64,000 nt of DNA from Olsenella profusa DSM 13989 (lineage in GTDB: Bacteria > Actinomycetota > Coriobacteriia > Coriobacteriales > Atopobiaceae), in the NCBI RefSeq assembly GCF_030811115.1, contig NZ_JAUSQK010000001.1, positions 1,550,001-1,614,000 on the forward strand, read 5' to 3'. Below the pieces are notes generated by a model. That model made no database searches and had not been told where the DNA came from. It saw only the letters and a program-made list of their open reading frames with translations. The position numbers and the translations under genes are program-made. Shown piece after piece: positions 10,119 through 18,904 of this stretch; positions within the stretch are counted from its first letter, which is position 1, and every line of letters starts with the position of its first letter.

Positions 10119-10880
10119 CTACGCCTCCTCTGCGGTCGGGGGGGCAGTGGCGCCGGCCGCCTCGACGGTGTCGGTCGGCTTGGCCTTGCGGGGGGCCTTG
10201 CTGCGCCTTTCCAGCCACGTGATGAGCATGGCCAGAGGGAAGCAGATGAGGAAGTACATGACGCAGCAGACGATGTAGCCCTGCAGGTAGCCCGTGTCGG
10301 ACACGATGATGTCCGCCTGGTACATGAGGTCGCCGCCGGCGATGAGCGCGAGCACCGAGGTGTTCTTGATGAGGTTGAGCGCCTGGTTCGCGAGCGGCGG
10401 AAGGATGATGCGGAACGTCTGGGGCAGGATGATGTAGCGGTACGCCTGCACGCGCGAGAAGCCCTGCGACTGTGCGCCCTCCATCTGCCCGCGTGGTATG
10501 GCCTCGATGCCCGTGCGGATGACCTCGGCCACATAGGCGCCGTGGTACAGGCCCACACAGAGGACCACGAGCACGAACGGCGCGATGCGCACCACGTGCT
10601 CTGCCCCCGTCATGGCCTGCAGGATCATGGGACCGGCGGTATAGACGAAGAACACCTGCACCACGATGGGCGTGTTCTGGAAGAACTCCACGTACACGCG
10701 GGCGATGGCGCGCAGCACGCGTGAGCGTGTGGTGGAGCATATGCCGATCAGCGTGCCTATGACGAGCGAGACGGCGAGTCCCGCCAGGGAGACCTCGATC
10801 GTGAAGAGGAAGCCCTGCCACAGGAGGTCGGAGCTTGCGAGTGTCGTGGCCCAGCGCTCCGCGTTGAAGAGCTCGTTCAT
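10119..10880 (-). CDS. amino acid ABC transporter permease, first subunit
   Basis: A 253-residue permease of the His/Glu/Gln/Arg/opine family. It has 'LWQGFLFTIEVSLAGLAVSLVIGTLIGI', several membrane helices and the EAA loop 'GAQSQGFSRVQAYRYIILPQTFRIILPPL'. The C-terminus carries a charged and Pro/Ala-rich cytoplasmic tail ('RRSKAPRKAKPTDTVEAAG'). It lies between the binding protein (18 bases upstream) and the second permease. The exact amino acid is not evident. Confidence 0.92.
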   Translation of the reverse strand: MNELFNAERWATTLASSDLLWQGFLFTIEVSLAGLAVSLVIGTLIGICSTTRSRVLRAIARVYVEFFQNTPIVVQVFFVYTAGPMILQAMTGAEHVVRIAPFVLVVLCVGLYHGAYVAEVIRTGIEAIPRGQMEGAQSQGFSRVQAYRYIILPQTFRIILPPLANQALNLIKNTSVLALIAGGDLMYQADIIVSDTGYLQGYIVCCVMYFLICFPLAMLITWLERRSKAPRKAKPTDTVEAAGATAPPTAEEA

Positions 10881-10898
10881 CGTTGGTCAGCCCCCTTC

Positions 10899-11783
10899 CT
10901 AGAGCAGATGGTAGTATGCGGCCAGCTCATTGATGCGGCCGGACGACACCAGCTGGGTGACGACGTCCTCGCACACGGCGGAGAGCTCCGTCGAGCGCAG
11001 GTTGGTGCACACGCCATAGTCCTGCTGGCCAAAGACCAGGTCGGGCTCGAGGAGCTCGTTGCTGTCGTTCATGTAGCCGCCCAGGATGGAGCGGTCGATC
11101 GCAAAGACGTCGATGTTGCCGGACGCGAGGGCGGCCGCCAGGGTGGGGTAGTCCATGTACTCGGCGAAGGACAGGTGCACCCGGTCGACGAGGCCCTGGT
11201 CCTCGAGCATCTTCTGCAGCTCCTTGCGCGTGTTGGCGCCCTCGCCCACACCGATGACCCGCCCGTCGAGGTCCGTCACGCTCCTCAGGCCCGCGGACTT
11301 GAGCACGAGCATGCCCACCGAGTCGGTGTAGTACGGATCGGTGAAGTTCCACGACTTCTTGCGCGCCTCCGTGATGGTGTAGGTGGCGCAGACGAGGTCC
11401 ACCTCGCCGGAGTCCACGAGGGGTCCGCGCGTCTTGGCCGTGACGCCCGTGAACTCCACGAGGTTGTCGGCGCGGGCATCGTCCGCCGTCGTGGAGAAGA
11501 CGCTGGCCGCGATCTCATGGCAGATGTCTATCTCCATGCCCTGATACCTGCCCGTGGCGGTGTCCTGGTAACCATAGCCGGGGACGTCCGTCTTGACGCC
11601 GCACTTGAGCGTGCCGCGGCCCTGGATGGCGGAGAGCCCGTCCATGGCCGTCGCGCCGCCCGAGCGTGCGCAGCCTGCCAGCGAGAGGCCCGCAAGCGCG
11701 GCCGTCGCCGTACCACAGACGGCAAGGAAGCCCCTGCGCGTAAGGGCGGGGCGGGCGTCTGCCCTGGCGTTTCCATTCCGCAT
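10899..11783 (-). CDS. amino acid ABC transporter substrate-binding lipoprotein
   Basis: A 294-residue family-3 extracellular solute-binding protein. The N-terminus carries a twin-arginine signal ('LTRRGFLAVCGTATAALAGLSLAGC') ending in a lipobox cysteine, so it is a Tat-exported lipoprotein anchored outside the membrane. The mature part has the family signature 'YQGMEIDICHEIAASVF' and 'VDLVCATYTITEARKKSWNFTDPYYTDSVGMLV'. The ATG at 11783 is preferred. GTG codons at 11789 and 11792 overlap the ATPase stop and are possible starts. Ligand specificity is not readable from sequence. Confidence 0.9.
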   Translation of the reverse strand: MRNGNARADARPALTRRGFLAVCGTATAALAGLSLAGCARSGGATAMDGLSAIQGRGTLKCGVKTDVPGYGYQDTATGRYQGMEIDICHEIAASVFSTTADDARADNLVEFTGVTAKTRGPLVDSGEVDLVCATYTITEARKKSWNFTDPYYTDSVGMLVLKSAGLRSVTDLDGRVIGVGEGANTRKELQKMLEDQGLVDRVHLSFAEYMDYPTLAAALASGNIDVFAIDRSILGGYMNDSNELLEPDLVFGQQDYGVCTNLRSTELSAVCEDVVTQLVSSGRINELAAYYHLL

Positions 11784-11792
11784 GCGCACCAC

Positions 11793-12524
11793 CTACTTAA
11801 GGATCTTGTCGAGGAAGGCCTGACAGCGGGGGTTGTCCGGATGCGTGAAGAAGTGTTCCGGCGTGCCCGTCTCCAGGATCTGGCCATCGTCCATGAACAC
11901 CACGCGATCGGCCACCTGGCGGGCAAAGCCCATCTCGTGCGTCACGCAGATCATGGTGATGTTCTCCTGGGCCAGCTCCACCATGACGTTCAGAACCTCG
12001 CTCACCATCTCCGGGTCCAGGGCGCTCGTGGGCTCGTCGAGCAGCATGATGGGCTGCTTGGTGCAGAGCGCCCGTGCGATGGCGATGCGCTGCTGCTGGC
12101 CACCGGAGAGGTTCTGGGGATACTCGCCTGCCTTGTGGGCAAGCCCCACGCGCTCCAGGCTGGCCATGGCCGTCTCCTCGGCCTCCTTCCTGGTCTTGCC
12201 CTGCAGCTTGATGGGGGCGAGCGTGAGGTTGCCCATGACGGTCATGTTGGGGTAGAGGTTGAACTGCTGGAACACCATGGAGGTGTACGTGCGCGTGATG
12301 GCCAGGTGGTTCTTCTTGGTCATGAGCTCCCCACCCACGCGCACCTCGCCACTCGAGGGCTCCTCGAGCCAGTTGATGGAGCGGATGAGCGTGGACTTGC
12401 CCGAGCCGGACGGCCCGATGAGCACGACCTTCTCGCCCTCCGCGACGGAGAGGTCTATGTCCCTGAGCACGTGCAGGTCGCCAAAGTACTTGTTGAGATG
12501 GCTGATCTCGATCATGTTGGCCAT
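11793..12524 (-). CDS. amino acid ABC transporter ATP-binding protein
   Basis: A 243-residue ATPase of the GlnQ/HisP group: Walker A '[11 protein letters not shown]', signature '[15 protein letters not shown]', Walker B '[14 protein letters not shown]' and switch histidine 'CVTHEMGFA'. It energises the importer encoded downstream. The start at 12524 has AAGAGG 8 bases upstream; an in-frame extension to 12569 has no such site and overlaps the promoter. It is the first gene of the operon. Confidence 0.94.
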   Translation of the reverse strand: MANMIEISHLNKYFGDLHVLRDIDLSVAEGEKVVLIGPSGSGKSTLIRSINWLEEPSSGEVRVGGELMTKKNHLAITRTYTSMVFQQFNLYPNMTVMGNLTLAPIKLQGKTRKEAEETAMASLERVGLAHKAGEYPQNLSGGQQQRIAIARALCTKQPIMLLDEPTSALDPEMVSEVLNVMVELAQENITMICVTHEMGFARQVADRVVFMDDGQILETGTPEHFFTHPDNPRCQAFLDKILK

Positions 12525-12568
12525 GATGCGCGCCTCTTTTCTGCGAACACGTCGGTCAGAAAGTGCCA

Positions 12569-12574
12569 ATTATA
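12569..12574 (-). promoter_or_regulatory. -10 element for the amino acid transporter operon
   Basis: A perfect TATAAT on the minus strand, about 45 bases before the ATPase start. No convincing -35 is seen 17 bases further upstream. The element lies in the divergent gap with the aminotransferase gene. Confidence 0.55.
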
Positions 12575-12734
12575 AGAGATAGGGGAGGAGCATGCCGAGC
12601 CCACCACCCTGCACCCCTTTGTATCACGCCTTTTCCGTCTCGCCATCATTTTGAAAAGCTTGCCGGTCGCTGATGCGGTGCGCCGTGGCGCCACGCTAGA
12701 ATAGGCGGGGACAATCCGAGACCGGGGGGATCCC

Positions 12735-13895
12735 ATGCAGTTTTCCAGGCGGCTCGACCTGTTTGGTGACGAGGTGTTTGCGGCGCTCAATGCCAGGAGG
12801 CGCGCGCTCGAGGCACAGGGGCGCACGGTGTTTGATCTCTCCGTGGGCACGCCGGACTTCCGACCTCCCCAACACGTCATCGATGCGCTCGTCGCGTCCG
12901 CCCAGGACCCCGTCAACTGGAAGTACTCCCTGCATGACACCGACGAGCTGCTCGAGGCCGTATGCACCTACTACCAGGATCGCTTTGGTGTTGTGGGCAT
13001 CACGCCCGACATGGTCATGAGCTGCCGCGGCACGCAGGAGGGCATGCGGTACGCCTGCGAGGCGCTGGCCGACCCCGGCGACGTGGCGCTCATCCCCGAC
13101 CCCTGCTATCCCGTGTTCCAGGCGGGCACGCTCCTTGCCGGCGCCACGCCTCACTACTATCGTCTCACGGCAGAGAATGGCTTCCTGCCCGATGTGGACG
13201 AGATCCCCGCCGATGTGGCCCGCGCCGCCCGCTACCTGGTGGTCTCCCTGCCGGCCAACCCCGTGGGCTCGGTGGGGACGCCCGAGGTCTACGGGCGCAT
13301 CATCGCCTTTGCCAAGGAGCACGACATCGTCGTCATCCACGACAACGCGTACTCCGACATCGTCTTCGACGGTCCCGCGGGCGGGTCGTTCCTCGGCTAT
13401 CCCGGGGCGCTCGACGTGGGCGTGGAGTTCTTCTCGCTCTCCAAGTCATTTGACGTCACGGGAGCCCGCCTGTCGTTCGTGGTGGGGCGCACGGACATCG
13501 TCGCCGCCGTGCGCAAGCTGCGGAGCCAGGTTGACTTCGGCATGTTCTACCCCGAGCAGGCGGCGGCCGTCGCTGCCCTCACGGGCCCGCGCGAGCAGGT
13601 GGAGCGCCAGCGCCTGGCATACCAGGCACGGCGTGACGCCCTCTGTGACGGTCTCGAGGCCATCGGCTGGGAGCGGCCCAACGCGCACGGCTCCATGTTC
13701 GTGTGGGCACGGATTCCGGGAGGGCGTACGAGCTCGCAGGACTTCGTCCTCGAGCTCATGGAGCGGTCGGGCGTCATCGTCACGCCGGGGGCGAGCTTCG
13801 GCCCCTCGGGCGAGGGCTACGTGCGCATGGCGCTCGTGCTTCCGCCCGACCAGCTGCGCGAGGCCGTTCATGCCATCGAGAGGGCGGGGGTGTAG
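12735..13895 (+). CDS. class I/II PLP-dependent aminotransferase
   Basis: A 386-residue fold-type I aminotransferase. It shows 'FDLSVGTPDFRPPQHVIDAL', 'GTQEGMRYACEALADPGD', the Asn/Asp-Tyr positions in 'HDNAYSDIVFDGP', the PLP lysine in 'SLSKSFDVTGARLSFVVG' and a C-terminal substrate arginine near 'GYVRMALVL'. It resembles alanine or LL-diaminopimelate aminotransferases, but the substrate cannot be assigned. A run of G residues 5 bases before the ATG serves as ribosome site. It is co-transcribed with the oxidoreductase that starts 3 bases after its stop. A TAGAAT -10-like box lies at 12697-12702. Confidence 0.9.
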   Translation: MQFSRRLDLFGDEVFAALNARRRALEAQGRTVFDLSVGTPDFRPPQHVIDALVASAQDPVNWKYSLHDTDELLEAVCTYYQDRFGVVGITPDMVMSCRGTQEGMRYACEALADPGDVALIPDPCYPVFQAGTLLAGATPHYYRLTAENGFLPDVDEIPADVARAARYLVVSLPANPVGSVGTPEVYGRIIAFAKEHDIVVIHDNAYSDIVFDGPAGGSFLGYPGALDVGVEFFSLSKSFDVTGARLSFVVGRTDIVAAVRKLRSQVDFGMFYPEQAAAVAALTGPREQVERQRLAYQARRDALCDGLEAIGWERPNAHGSMFVWARIPGGRTSSQDFVLELMERSGVIVTPGASFGPSGEGYVRMALVLPPDQLREAVHAIERAGV

Positions 13896-13898
13896 GCC

Positions 13899-14951
13899 AT
13901 GGGCGTCGTGCGCATTGCCACCATCGGGTCGAGTGCCATTGCCGAGCGCTTCGTGGATGCCGTGGGGCAGGTGGAGGGCGTCGAGTACGTTGCCGCCTAT
14001 TCCCGCGCGCTCGGGCGTGCGCGCGCATTCGGCGAGCCGCATGGTGCGTCGCTCTTCTTTGATGGCCTGGACGAGCTTGCCGCCAGCGACGTGGTGGACG
14101 CCGTCTACATCGCCTCGCCCAATGGCGTGCATGCCGACCAGGCGTCGCTGTTGGCCCATGCCGGCAAGCACGTGCTGGTGGAGAAGTCGTTCGCGCCGAC
14201 GGAGCGCGAGGCTCGCAGGGTCTTCGACGCGGCGCATGGAGGTGACGTGGTTGCGCTCGAGGCCGCGCGCAACCTCCATACGCAGGGGTTCGCCACCATC
14301 GAGCGAACCCTGTCCCGTCTGGGTGCCGTCACGCAGGCGTCGCTGCGCTTTGGCAAGGTGACGTCGCGCATCGCGCGGCTCGAGGCAGGGGAGTACGTGG
14401 GGCAACTCGACCCCATGATGGGGGAGGGCGCCCTCACGGACATCGGCGTCTACTGCGTGGAGCCGGCCGTCGCGCTGTTTGGCACGCCAGACTCCGTCTC
14501 CGCCTCGCTCGTGACGCGTCATGTTCCCTGGCGGACCACAGAGCCCCTCACCACCATGGACGTTGCCGGCAGCATCGCCCTGCGCTATGCGGACAAGGTG
14601 GTCGACCTCTCGTTCTCCAAGGTGGGAGACGACCTTGCGCCCTCGCAGGTCATTGGCCAGAGGGGCACGCTGCTCATTCCCGCGATCAACTGCCCGCGCG
14701 ACCTCACGTTGGTGCTCCACGAGGACGTGGGCATGGCCTATGGGACCGTGGGCGGCGTCGAGGAGCCCCTCGCCTCGTCCGACCCCGAGAACGACATGGT
14801 CTGCGAGGTCACCACCTTCCGCGATGCCATCCTGGGCGTGGGCGACGCGCCCGCTCGCGTGCGGCACTTCGAGCGCGTGACGGTGGAGTCGCTCGCCATC
14901 ATGGACGAGGCCCGTCGGCAGGCAGGCGTGCGCTTCCCCTGGGACGAGTAG
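13899..14951 (+). CDS. Gfo/Idh/MocA family NAD(P)-dependent oxidoreductase
   Basis: A 350-residue enzyme with an N-terminal Rossmann fold ('RIATIGSSAIAERFVDAVGQVEGVEYVAAYSR') and the family motif 'VEKSFAPTEREARRVFDAA', where the EK(S/P) lysine contacts substrate and cofactor. The C-terminal alpha/beta domain is 'MMGEGALTDIGVYCVEP'. The family reduces or oxidises sugars, inositols, dihydrodiols and related compounds; this substrate is unknown. It is tightly coupled to the upstream aminotransferase, suggesting a shared small pathway, but no further evidence is visible. Confidence 0.88.
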   Translation: MGVVRIATIGSSAIAERFVDAVGQVEGVEYVAAYSRALGRARAFGEPHGASLFFDGLDELAASDVVDAVYIASPNGVHADQASLLAHAGKHVLVEKSFAPTEREARRVFDAAHGGDVVALEAARNLHTQGFATIERTLSRLGAVTQASLRFGKVTSRIARLEAGEYVGQLDPMMGEGALTDIGVYCVEPAVALFGTPDSVSASLVTRHVPWRTTEPLTTMDVAGSIALRYADKVVDLSFSKVGDDLAPSQVIGQRGTLLIPAINCPRDLTLVLHEDVGMAYGTVGGVEEPLASSDPENDMVCEVTTFRDAILGVGDAPARVRHFERVTVESLAIMDEARRQAGVRFPWDE

Positions 14952-15107
14952 GGAGGGGCGCCTCGCCGCACGGGCGTCCATCCTCGTCTATAAGTCACCT
15001 TAATATAACTTATCTGCCACTCATGCTACGCTTGGCATGCGTAATAAGTAGCCTACGTCTAACTAGCTCGGACGTACTGCGCCGGCGATACAAGAGATTG
15101 ACAGGCC

Positions 15108-15992
15108 ATGGTAGCTCTCGTGCTCGACTCCATCCCCCGAATCGCCATCGCCCTTGCGGTGGTCCTCCCCCTTGCGCTCTGCTGCGACGGGGTGCTCAAG
15201 CGTCATGCGCGCACGTTCTACGCCGTCGCCGGCGTGTTGACCGTTGCCGAGTACTGGGTCTCCGTGCTGCAGCTCCTCATGGGCAAGGACGTCCCGGCGT
15301 GGGCCGTGAGCTATCAGCAGGCGGTGCAGGGGCTCATCGCCACCACCAACCCCGTCGGCTATCTCCTGCGCACGGCACTGTTCTCCGCGGAGGCGGGCGT
15401 GGCGCTGTTCACCATGGTCATGTTCATCGGGGCCCTGCCCAAGACCGAGCGGGTGCGATGCCTCTATGCCGTACGTTCCGAGATGGCCATCCTGGGAGGC
15501 ATCCCCGCCTTCGGACACGGCCTCTCGCGCGTCAGCACGGTGCTGCGGTACTGGGGCGGTGGCTCCAGTCATGGCACCGAGGGGCTGCCCGAGTGGTTCA
15601 CGGTCATGAATCTCGTCATCTATGGCGTCCTCTTCGTGATCGTGTTCGTCGCGCTCATCGTGGGCTGGGTCACCTCGTTCAGGGTGGTACGCCGCAGGAT
15701 GCGGGGAAGGACCTGGAAGCGCGTGCAGCGGATCTGCGCCTACCCGTTCTATGGCCTCACGCTGGTCTGCGGTGCGCTCGTGGGCTTCATGTACACGGCT
15801 CAGGGGCTCGCCCAGTTTGGGGCCGGCGGCTCGAAGATCGTGGTTGGCGACCTGTCCACCTTCCCGACGCGCGTCATACAGGGCTCCGGCCAGTTCTGGA
15901 TCTACGTCGCACTTGCGATTGCCTACCTCGTGCTGCGCGTGGGCAGGGCGCGCGCCGACGCCGCGCGGCAGGCGACCAGGGCCGTGCGGTAG
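15108..15992 (+). CDS. multi-spanning membrane protein of unknown function
   Basis: A 294-residue hydrophobic protein with about seven predicted membrane segments (around residues 8-25, 38-56, 82-112, 163-190, 215-235, 263-282). A basic loop follows the fifth segment ('RVVRRRMRGRTWKRVQR'). I do not recognise a family. It stands alone between the oxidoreductase and the two-component system. The upstream gap has an interrupted palindrome of ATAAGT and ACTTAT (14992-15013 region) that may belong to a promoter or operator. The start ATG lies shortly after 'GAGATTGACAGGCC', a weak ribosome site. Confidence 0.75.
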   Translation: MVALVLDSIPRIAIALAVVLPLALCCDGVLKRHARTFYAVAGVLTVAEYWVSVLQLLMGKDVPAWAVSYQQAVQGLIATTNPVGYLLRTALFSAEAGVALFTMVMFIGALPKTERVRCLYAVRSEMAILGGIPAFGHGLSRVSTVLRYWGGGSSHGTEGLPEWFTVMNLVIYGVLFVIVFVALIVGWVTSFRVVRRRMRGRTWKRVQRICAYPFYGLTLVCGALVGFMYTAQGLAQFGAGGSKIVVGDLSTFPTRVIQGSGQFWIYVALAIAYLVLRVGRARADAARQATRAVR

Positions 15993-16208
15993 GGGGTACG
16001 ACACGGATGCGCGACGTTTGGGGCGTGGCTTGGGACGCTCGGCGTGGCGGGCCCGCTCCCTGCCTGCGTTCGGATGGCACTGGATGGGGCACGGCTCACG
16101 GGCGAGACAGGGGCCTTCCGGCAGCGTGGGGATTGCTGGTCCTGATGCGCTGAACAGTGGCCGTAGGCGGGTGCCATGGCCATGAGGCAGGGGACGGGGG
16201 GGTGGCCC

Positions 16209-16877
16209 ATGGCGCAGCGCGTCTTCATCATCGAGGATGACCCCTCGCTGCGCGAGGAGTGCGCGCGCCTGCTGGGGCTCTCGGGCTATGCGACGTCCGC
16301 CTGCACGGACTTCTCCCACGCGGCGGACGAGGCGCTCGCCGCCGTTCCCGACTGCGTGCTCCTTGACCTCAAGCTGCCCGGCGCCGATGGCCTGGCCGTC
16401 TGCCGCGAGCTGCGCGGACGCTCGGACGTCCCCATCGTGATCCTCACGTCGTCCGACAGCGAGTTCGATGAGGTCATGGGCATCAACCTCGGTGCGGATG
16501 ACTATGTGACGAAGCCCTACGCCCCGCCCGTGCTGCTGGCGCGCGTGGCGGCGGCCATCCGCCGCGCGCACCCCGACGTGGACGTCCTGTCCGAGTGGCA
16601 GGGCCTCACGCTCGACCCCACGCGCTCGCAGGCGTCGTACGACGGCTCCACCTGCGAGCTCTCACGCAACGAGCTCAGGATCCTCGCCGCGCTCGTGCGG
16701 GCACGGGGCGCCATCGTCAGCCGGAGCGACCTCATCTTCGAGCTCTGGCAGTCCGACGAGTTCGTGGATGACAACACCCTCACGGTCAACGTCAACCGCC
16801 TGCGCAAGAGCCTCGCGTCCATCGGCGTCCCCAGGGGCTTCCTCAGGACCCATCGCGGCCAGGGGTACTCGCTGTGA
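16209..16877 (+). CDS. OmpR-family response regulator (BceR-like)
   Basis: A 222-residue two-domain regulator. The receiver domain has acidic residues 'IIEDD', phospho-acceptor D53 in 'VLLDLKLPGADG', a Ser/Thr switch in 'ILTSSDS', and K102 in 'YVTKPYAP'. The C-terminal winged helix includes 'CELSRNELRILAALVRARGAIVSRSDL' and 'LTVNVNRLRKSL'. An upstream in-frame ATG at 16176 would add 11 residues. The ATG at 16209 fits the family start. It overlaps the histidine kinase by 4 bases (GTGA) and probably controls the downstream ABC exporter. Confidence 0.9.
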   Translation: MAQRVFIIEDDPSLREECARLLGLSGYATSACTDFSHAADEALAAVPDCVLLDLKLPGADGLAVCRELRGRSDVPIVILTSSDSEFDEVMGINLGADDYVTKPYAPPVLLARVAAAIRRAHPDVDVLSEWQGLTLDPTRSQASYDGSTCELSRNELRILAALVRARGAIVSRSDLIFELWQSDEFVDDNTLTVNVNRLRKSLASIGVPRGFLRTHRGQGYSL

Positions 16878-17911
16878 GGCCGCGTGACTATCTGGCCGAC
16901 CATGCGCCGCAGCTGGCCTGCTGGCTGGTGACGCTCCTGCTCGCCGACCTGCTCGCGCAGGCGGTCGGTCTCACGATGGACGTCCGCGCCGTGCTCGCGG
17001 CCATCCTTGCGCTGGGTGGTGCCACCGCGCTGGTTCTGGGGTACGTGCGCGACCGTCGCTTCCTGCGCGACCTTGCGGACAACGCCGCCACGCTCGAGCA
17101 CGCCTGGCAGCTCCCCCTCGTGATTGAGGAGCCCGACTCGCGTGCGGGGCGCCTGGTCTTCGAGGCGCTCTCGGCCCAGGGGCGCTCGGCGGCTGACGAC
17201 GTGCATGAGGCGCAGCGGCGGCTCTCCGCCTACCGCTCCTACATCGAGGCATGGATCCACGAGGTCAAGGTGCCCATTGCCGCCGCGGGCCTCGTGGCGT
17301 CGCGTCTGGACGCGGCCGAGCGCCCCGCCGTCCTGCGCGAGCTCGACCGCATCAACGCCCAGGTCGAGCAGGCGCTCTGGTACGCGCGCTCCGAATCCGC
17401 CGAGCTTGACTACACGATTCGCGAGGTGCCGCTTGTCCGCATCGTCAAGGGTGCCTGCAAGGACAACGCGCGCCTGCTCATCGAGTCGGGCGTCTCGGTC
17501 GAGGTGGCGATTGCCGAGACGGAGCGCGTGTTCACGGATGCCAAGTGGGCGGCCTTCGTCGTCTCCCAGGCCATGGTCAACGCGGCAAAGTACGGTGCCT
17601 GCCACGTGCGCGCGTCTGCCTGCGTCGAGGGTGCGGGCTCCGTCGATGAGCGTACCGTGCTCGAGCTGGCCGACGATGGCTGGGGCATCCCCGCCGCTGA
17701 CGTCCCGCGCGTGTTCGAGCGGGGCTTCACGGGCGAGCACGGCCATGCGCAGGCGCGCTCGACGGGCATGGGTCTCTACCTTGCGGCGCGCATCTGCGAG
17801 AAGCTGGGCCTGGGGCTGGAGATCGCCTCCGAGGAGGGCAGGGGCACGCGCGTGCTCGTGAACTTTCCCCATGACCGCCGCCGGCTCACCCTGGCGGAGC
17901 GGACGCGCTGA
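16874..17911 (+). CDS. intramembrane-sensing sensor histidine kinase (BceS-like)
   Basis: A 345-residue kinase with two N-terminal membrane helices (about 12-32 and 36-58), almost no extracellular loop, and the phosphorylated H129 in 'AWIHEVKVPIAA'. The ATPase domain has an N-box 'SQAMVNAAKYGA', G1 'ELADDGWGIPAADVPRVFERGF' and G2 'STGMGLYLAARI'. Kinases of this build do not sense ligand themselves but read the state of a BceAB-type transporter, as found just downstream. The GTG start overlaps the regulator's stop. Confidence 0.9.
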   Translation: MRPRDYLADHAPQLACWLVTLLLADLLAQAVGLTMDVRAVLAAILALGGATALVLGYVRDRRFLRDLADNAATLEHAWQLPLVIEEPDSRAGRLVFEALSAQGRSAADDVHEAQRRLSAYRSYIEAWIHEVKVPIAAAGLVASRLDAAERPAVLRELDRINAQVEQALWYARSESAELDYTIREVPLVRIVKGACKDNARLLIESGVSVEVAIAETERVFTDAKWAAFVVSQAMVNAAKYGACHVRASACVEGAGSVDERTVLELADDGWGIPAADVPRVFERGFTGEHGHAQARSTGMGLYLAARICEKLGLGLEIASEEGRGTRVLVNFPHDRRRLTLAERTR

Positions 17912-17915
17912 GGTC

Positions 17916-17966
17916 GCGCTGTCCCAGCGCTGTCCCACCTTACAGAATCGTAAGCCCCCGGTAAGC
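17916..17966 (+). promoter_or_regulatory. candidate response-regulator binding region before the ABC exporter
   Basis: Two exact tandem copies of an 11-base word (17916-17926, 17927-17937) are followed by the inverted repeat CTTAC-6-GTAAG (17939-17954). A second GTAAGC sits 11 bases on (17961-17966). Repeats with one-helical-turn spacing are typical for OmpR-type regulators, and BceR-type operators are inverted. Binding is inferred. Confidence 0.45.
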
Positions 17967-18031
17967 TCATTCGATGGAAGCCCGTGGGTGCGCCCCGTAC
18001 GATGATGCCACCCTCTTGAAAGGAGCATCGC

Positions 18032-18904
18032 ATGGCAGAGACGCATGCCACGCCGGCCCATGCGGCCACGCGGACGAGCCTGCTGGACGTTCGCCACATC
18101 GGCAAGGTCTTCGGCGCCCGCGGTAGCCGCGGCGTGACGACCACGGCCCTCTCCGACCTGAGCTTCACGGTGGACGCCGGCGAGTTCGTGGGCATCATGG
18201 GCCCCTCTGGCTCGGGCAAGACCACCCTCCTCAACTGCATCTCCACCATCGACGTTCCCACGTCGGGCAGCATCCTGCTCGACGGCCAGGACGTCACCAG
18301 GCTGCGCGGGCGCGCCCTCGCCCGCTTCCGGCGCGAGCAGCTGGGCTTCGTGTTCCAGGATGCCAACCTCGTGGAGACGCTCACGGGCTTCGAGAACATC
18401 GCCCTCTCGCTTACCATCAAGGGCGAGCGCCCGGCGCTCGTCGACCCGCTCGTGCGCGGCATGGCCAAGCGCCTGGGGGTGAGCGACGTGCTCGACAAGT
18501 ACCCCAACCAGATGTCGGGCGGTCAGCGCCAGCGCACGGCGGCGGCGCGTGCCTTTGTGGGCAACCCCAAGCTCGTGTTGGCCGACGAACCCACCGGCGC
18601 GCTCGACTCACGCAATGCCAACGTCATGCTCGAGACGCTCGAGAGCACCAACCGCATGGACAGGACCACCATCATGATGGTCACGCACGACGCCTATGCC
18701 GCCTCGTTCACGAGGCGTGTGCTCTTCATCAAGGACGGCGCCCTCTTCAACGAGATCGTCCGCGGCGACCTGCCCCGCGAGGAGTTCTTCGACCGCATCA
18801 TCGAGGTCGTCACCTTCCTGGGGGGGAGGTGCCCGTCATGCTGGCTAGGCTCGCCCTGCGCAACGTCCGCCGCAGCGCCCGCGACTACGGCATCTACTTC
18901 GTGA
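18032..18904 (+). CDS. ABC transporter ATP-binding protein (BceA/MacB type)
   Basis: A 290-residue ATPase with Walker A 'GPSGSGKTTLLNCISTID', signature 'MSGGQRQRTAAARAFV', Walker B 'LVLADEPTGALDSR' and switch histidine 'MVTHDAYAA'. It pairs with the large FtsX-type permease that follows, forming a peptide-antibiotic resistance and sensing transporter. The reading frame extends about 22 residues past the permease start in another frame, so the two genes overlap by 67 bases; this tail is probably unstructured. The ribosome site AAAGGAGCATCGC precedes the ATG. Confidence 0.9.
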   Translation: MAETHATPAHAATRTSLLDVRHIGKVFGARGSRGVTTTALSDLSFTVDAGEFVGIMGPSGSGKTTLLNCISTIDVPTSGSILLDGQDVTRLRGRALARFRREQLGFVFQDANLVETLTGFENIALSLTIKGERPALVDPLVRGMAKRLGVSDVLDKYPNQMSGGQRQRTAAARAFVGNPKLVLADEPTGALDSRNANVMLETLESTNRMDRTTIMMVTHDAYAASFTRRVLFIKDGALFNEIVRGDLPREEFFDRIIEVVTFLGGRCPSCWLGSPCATSAAAPATTASTS

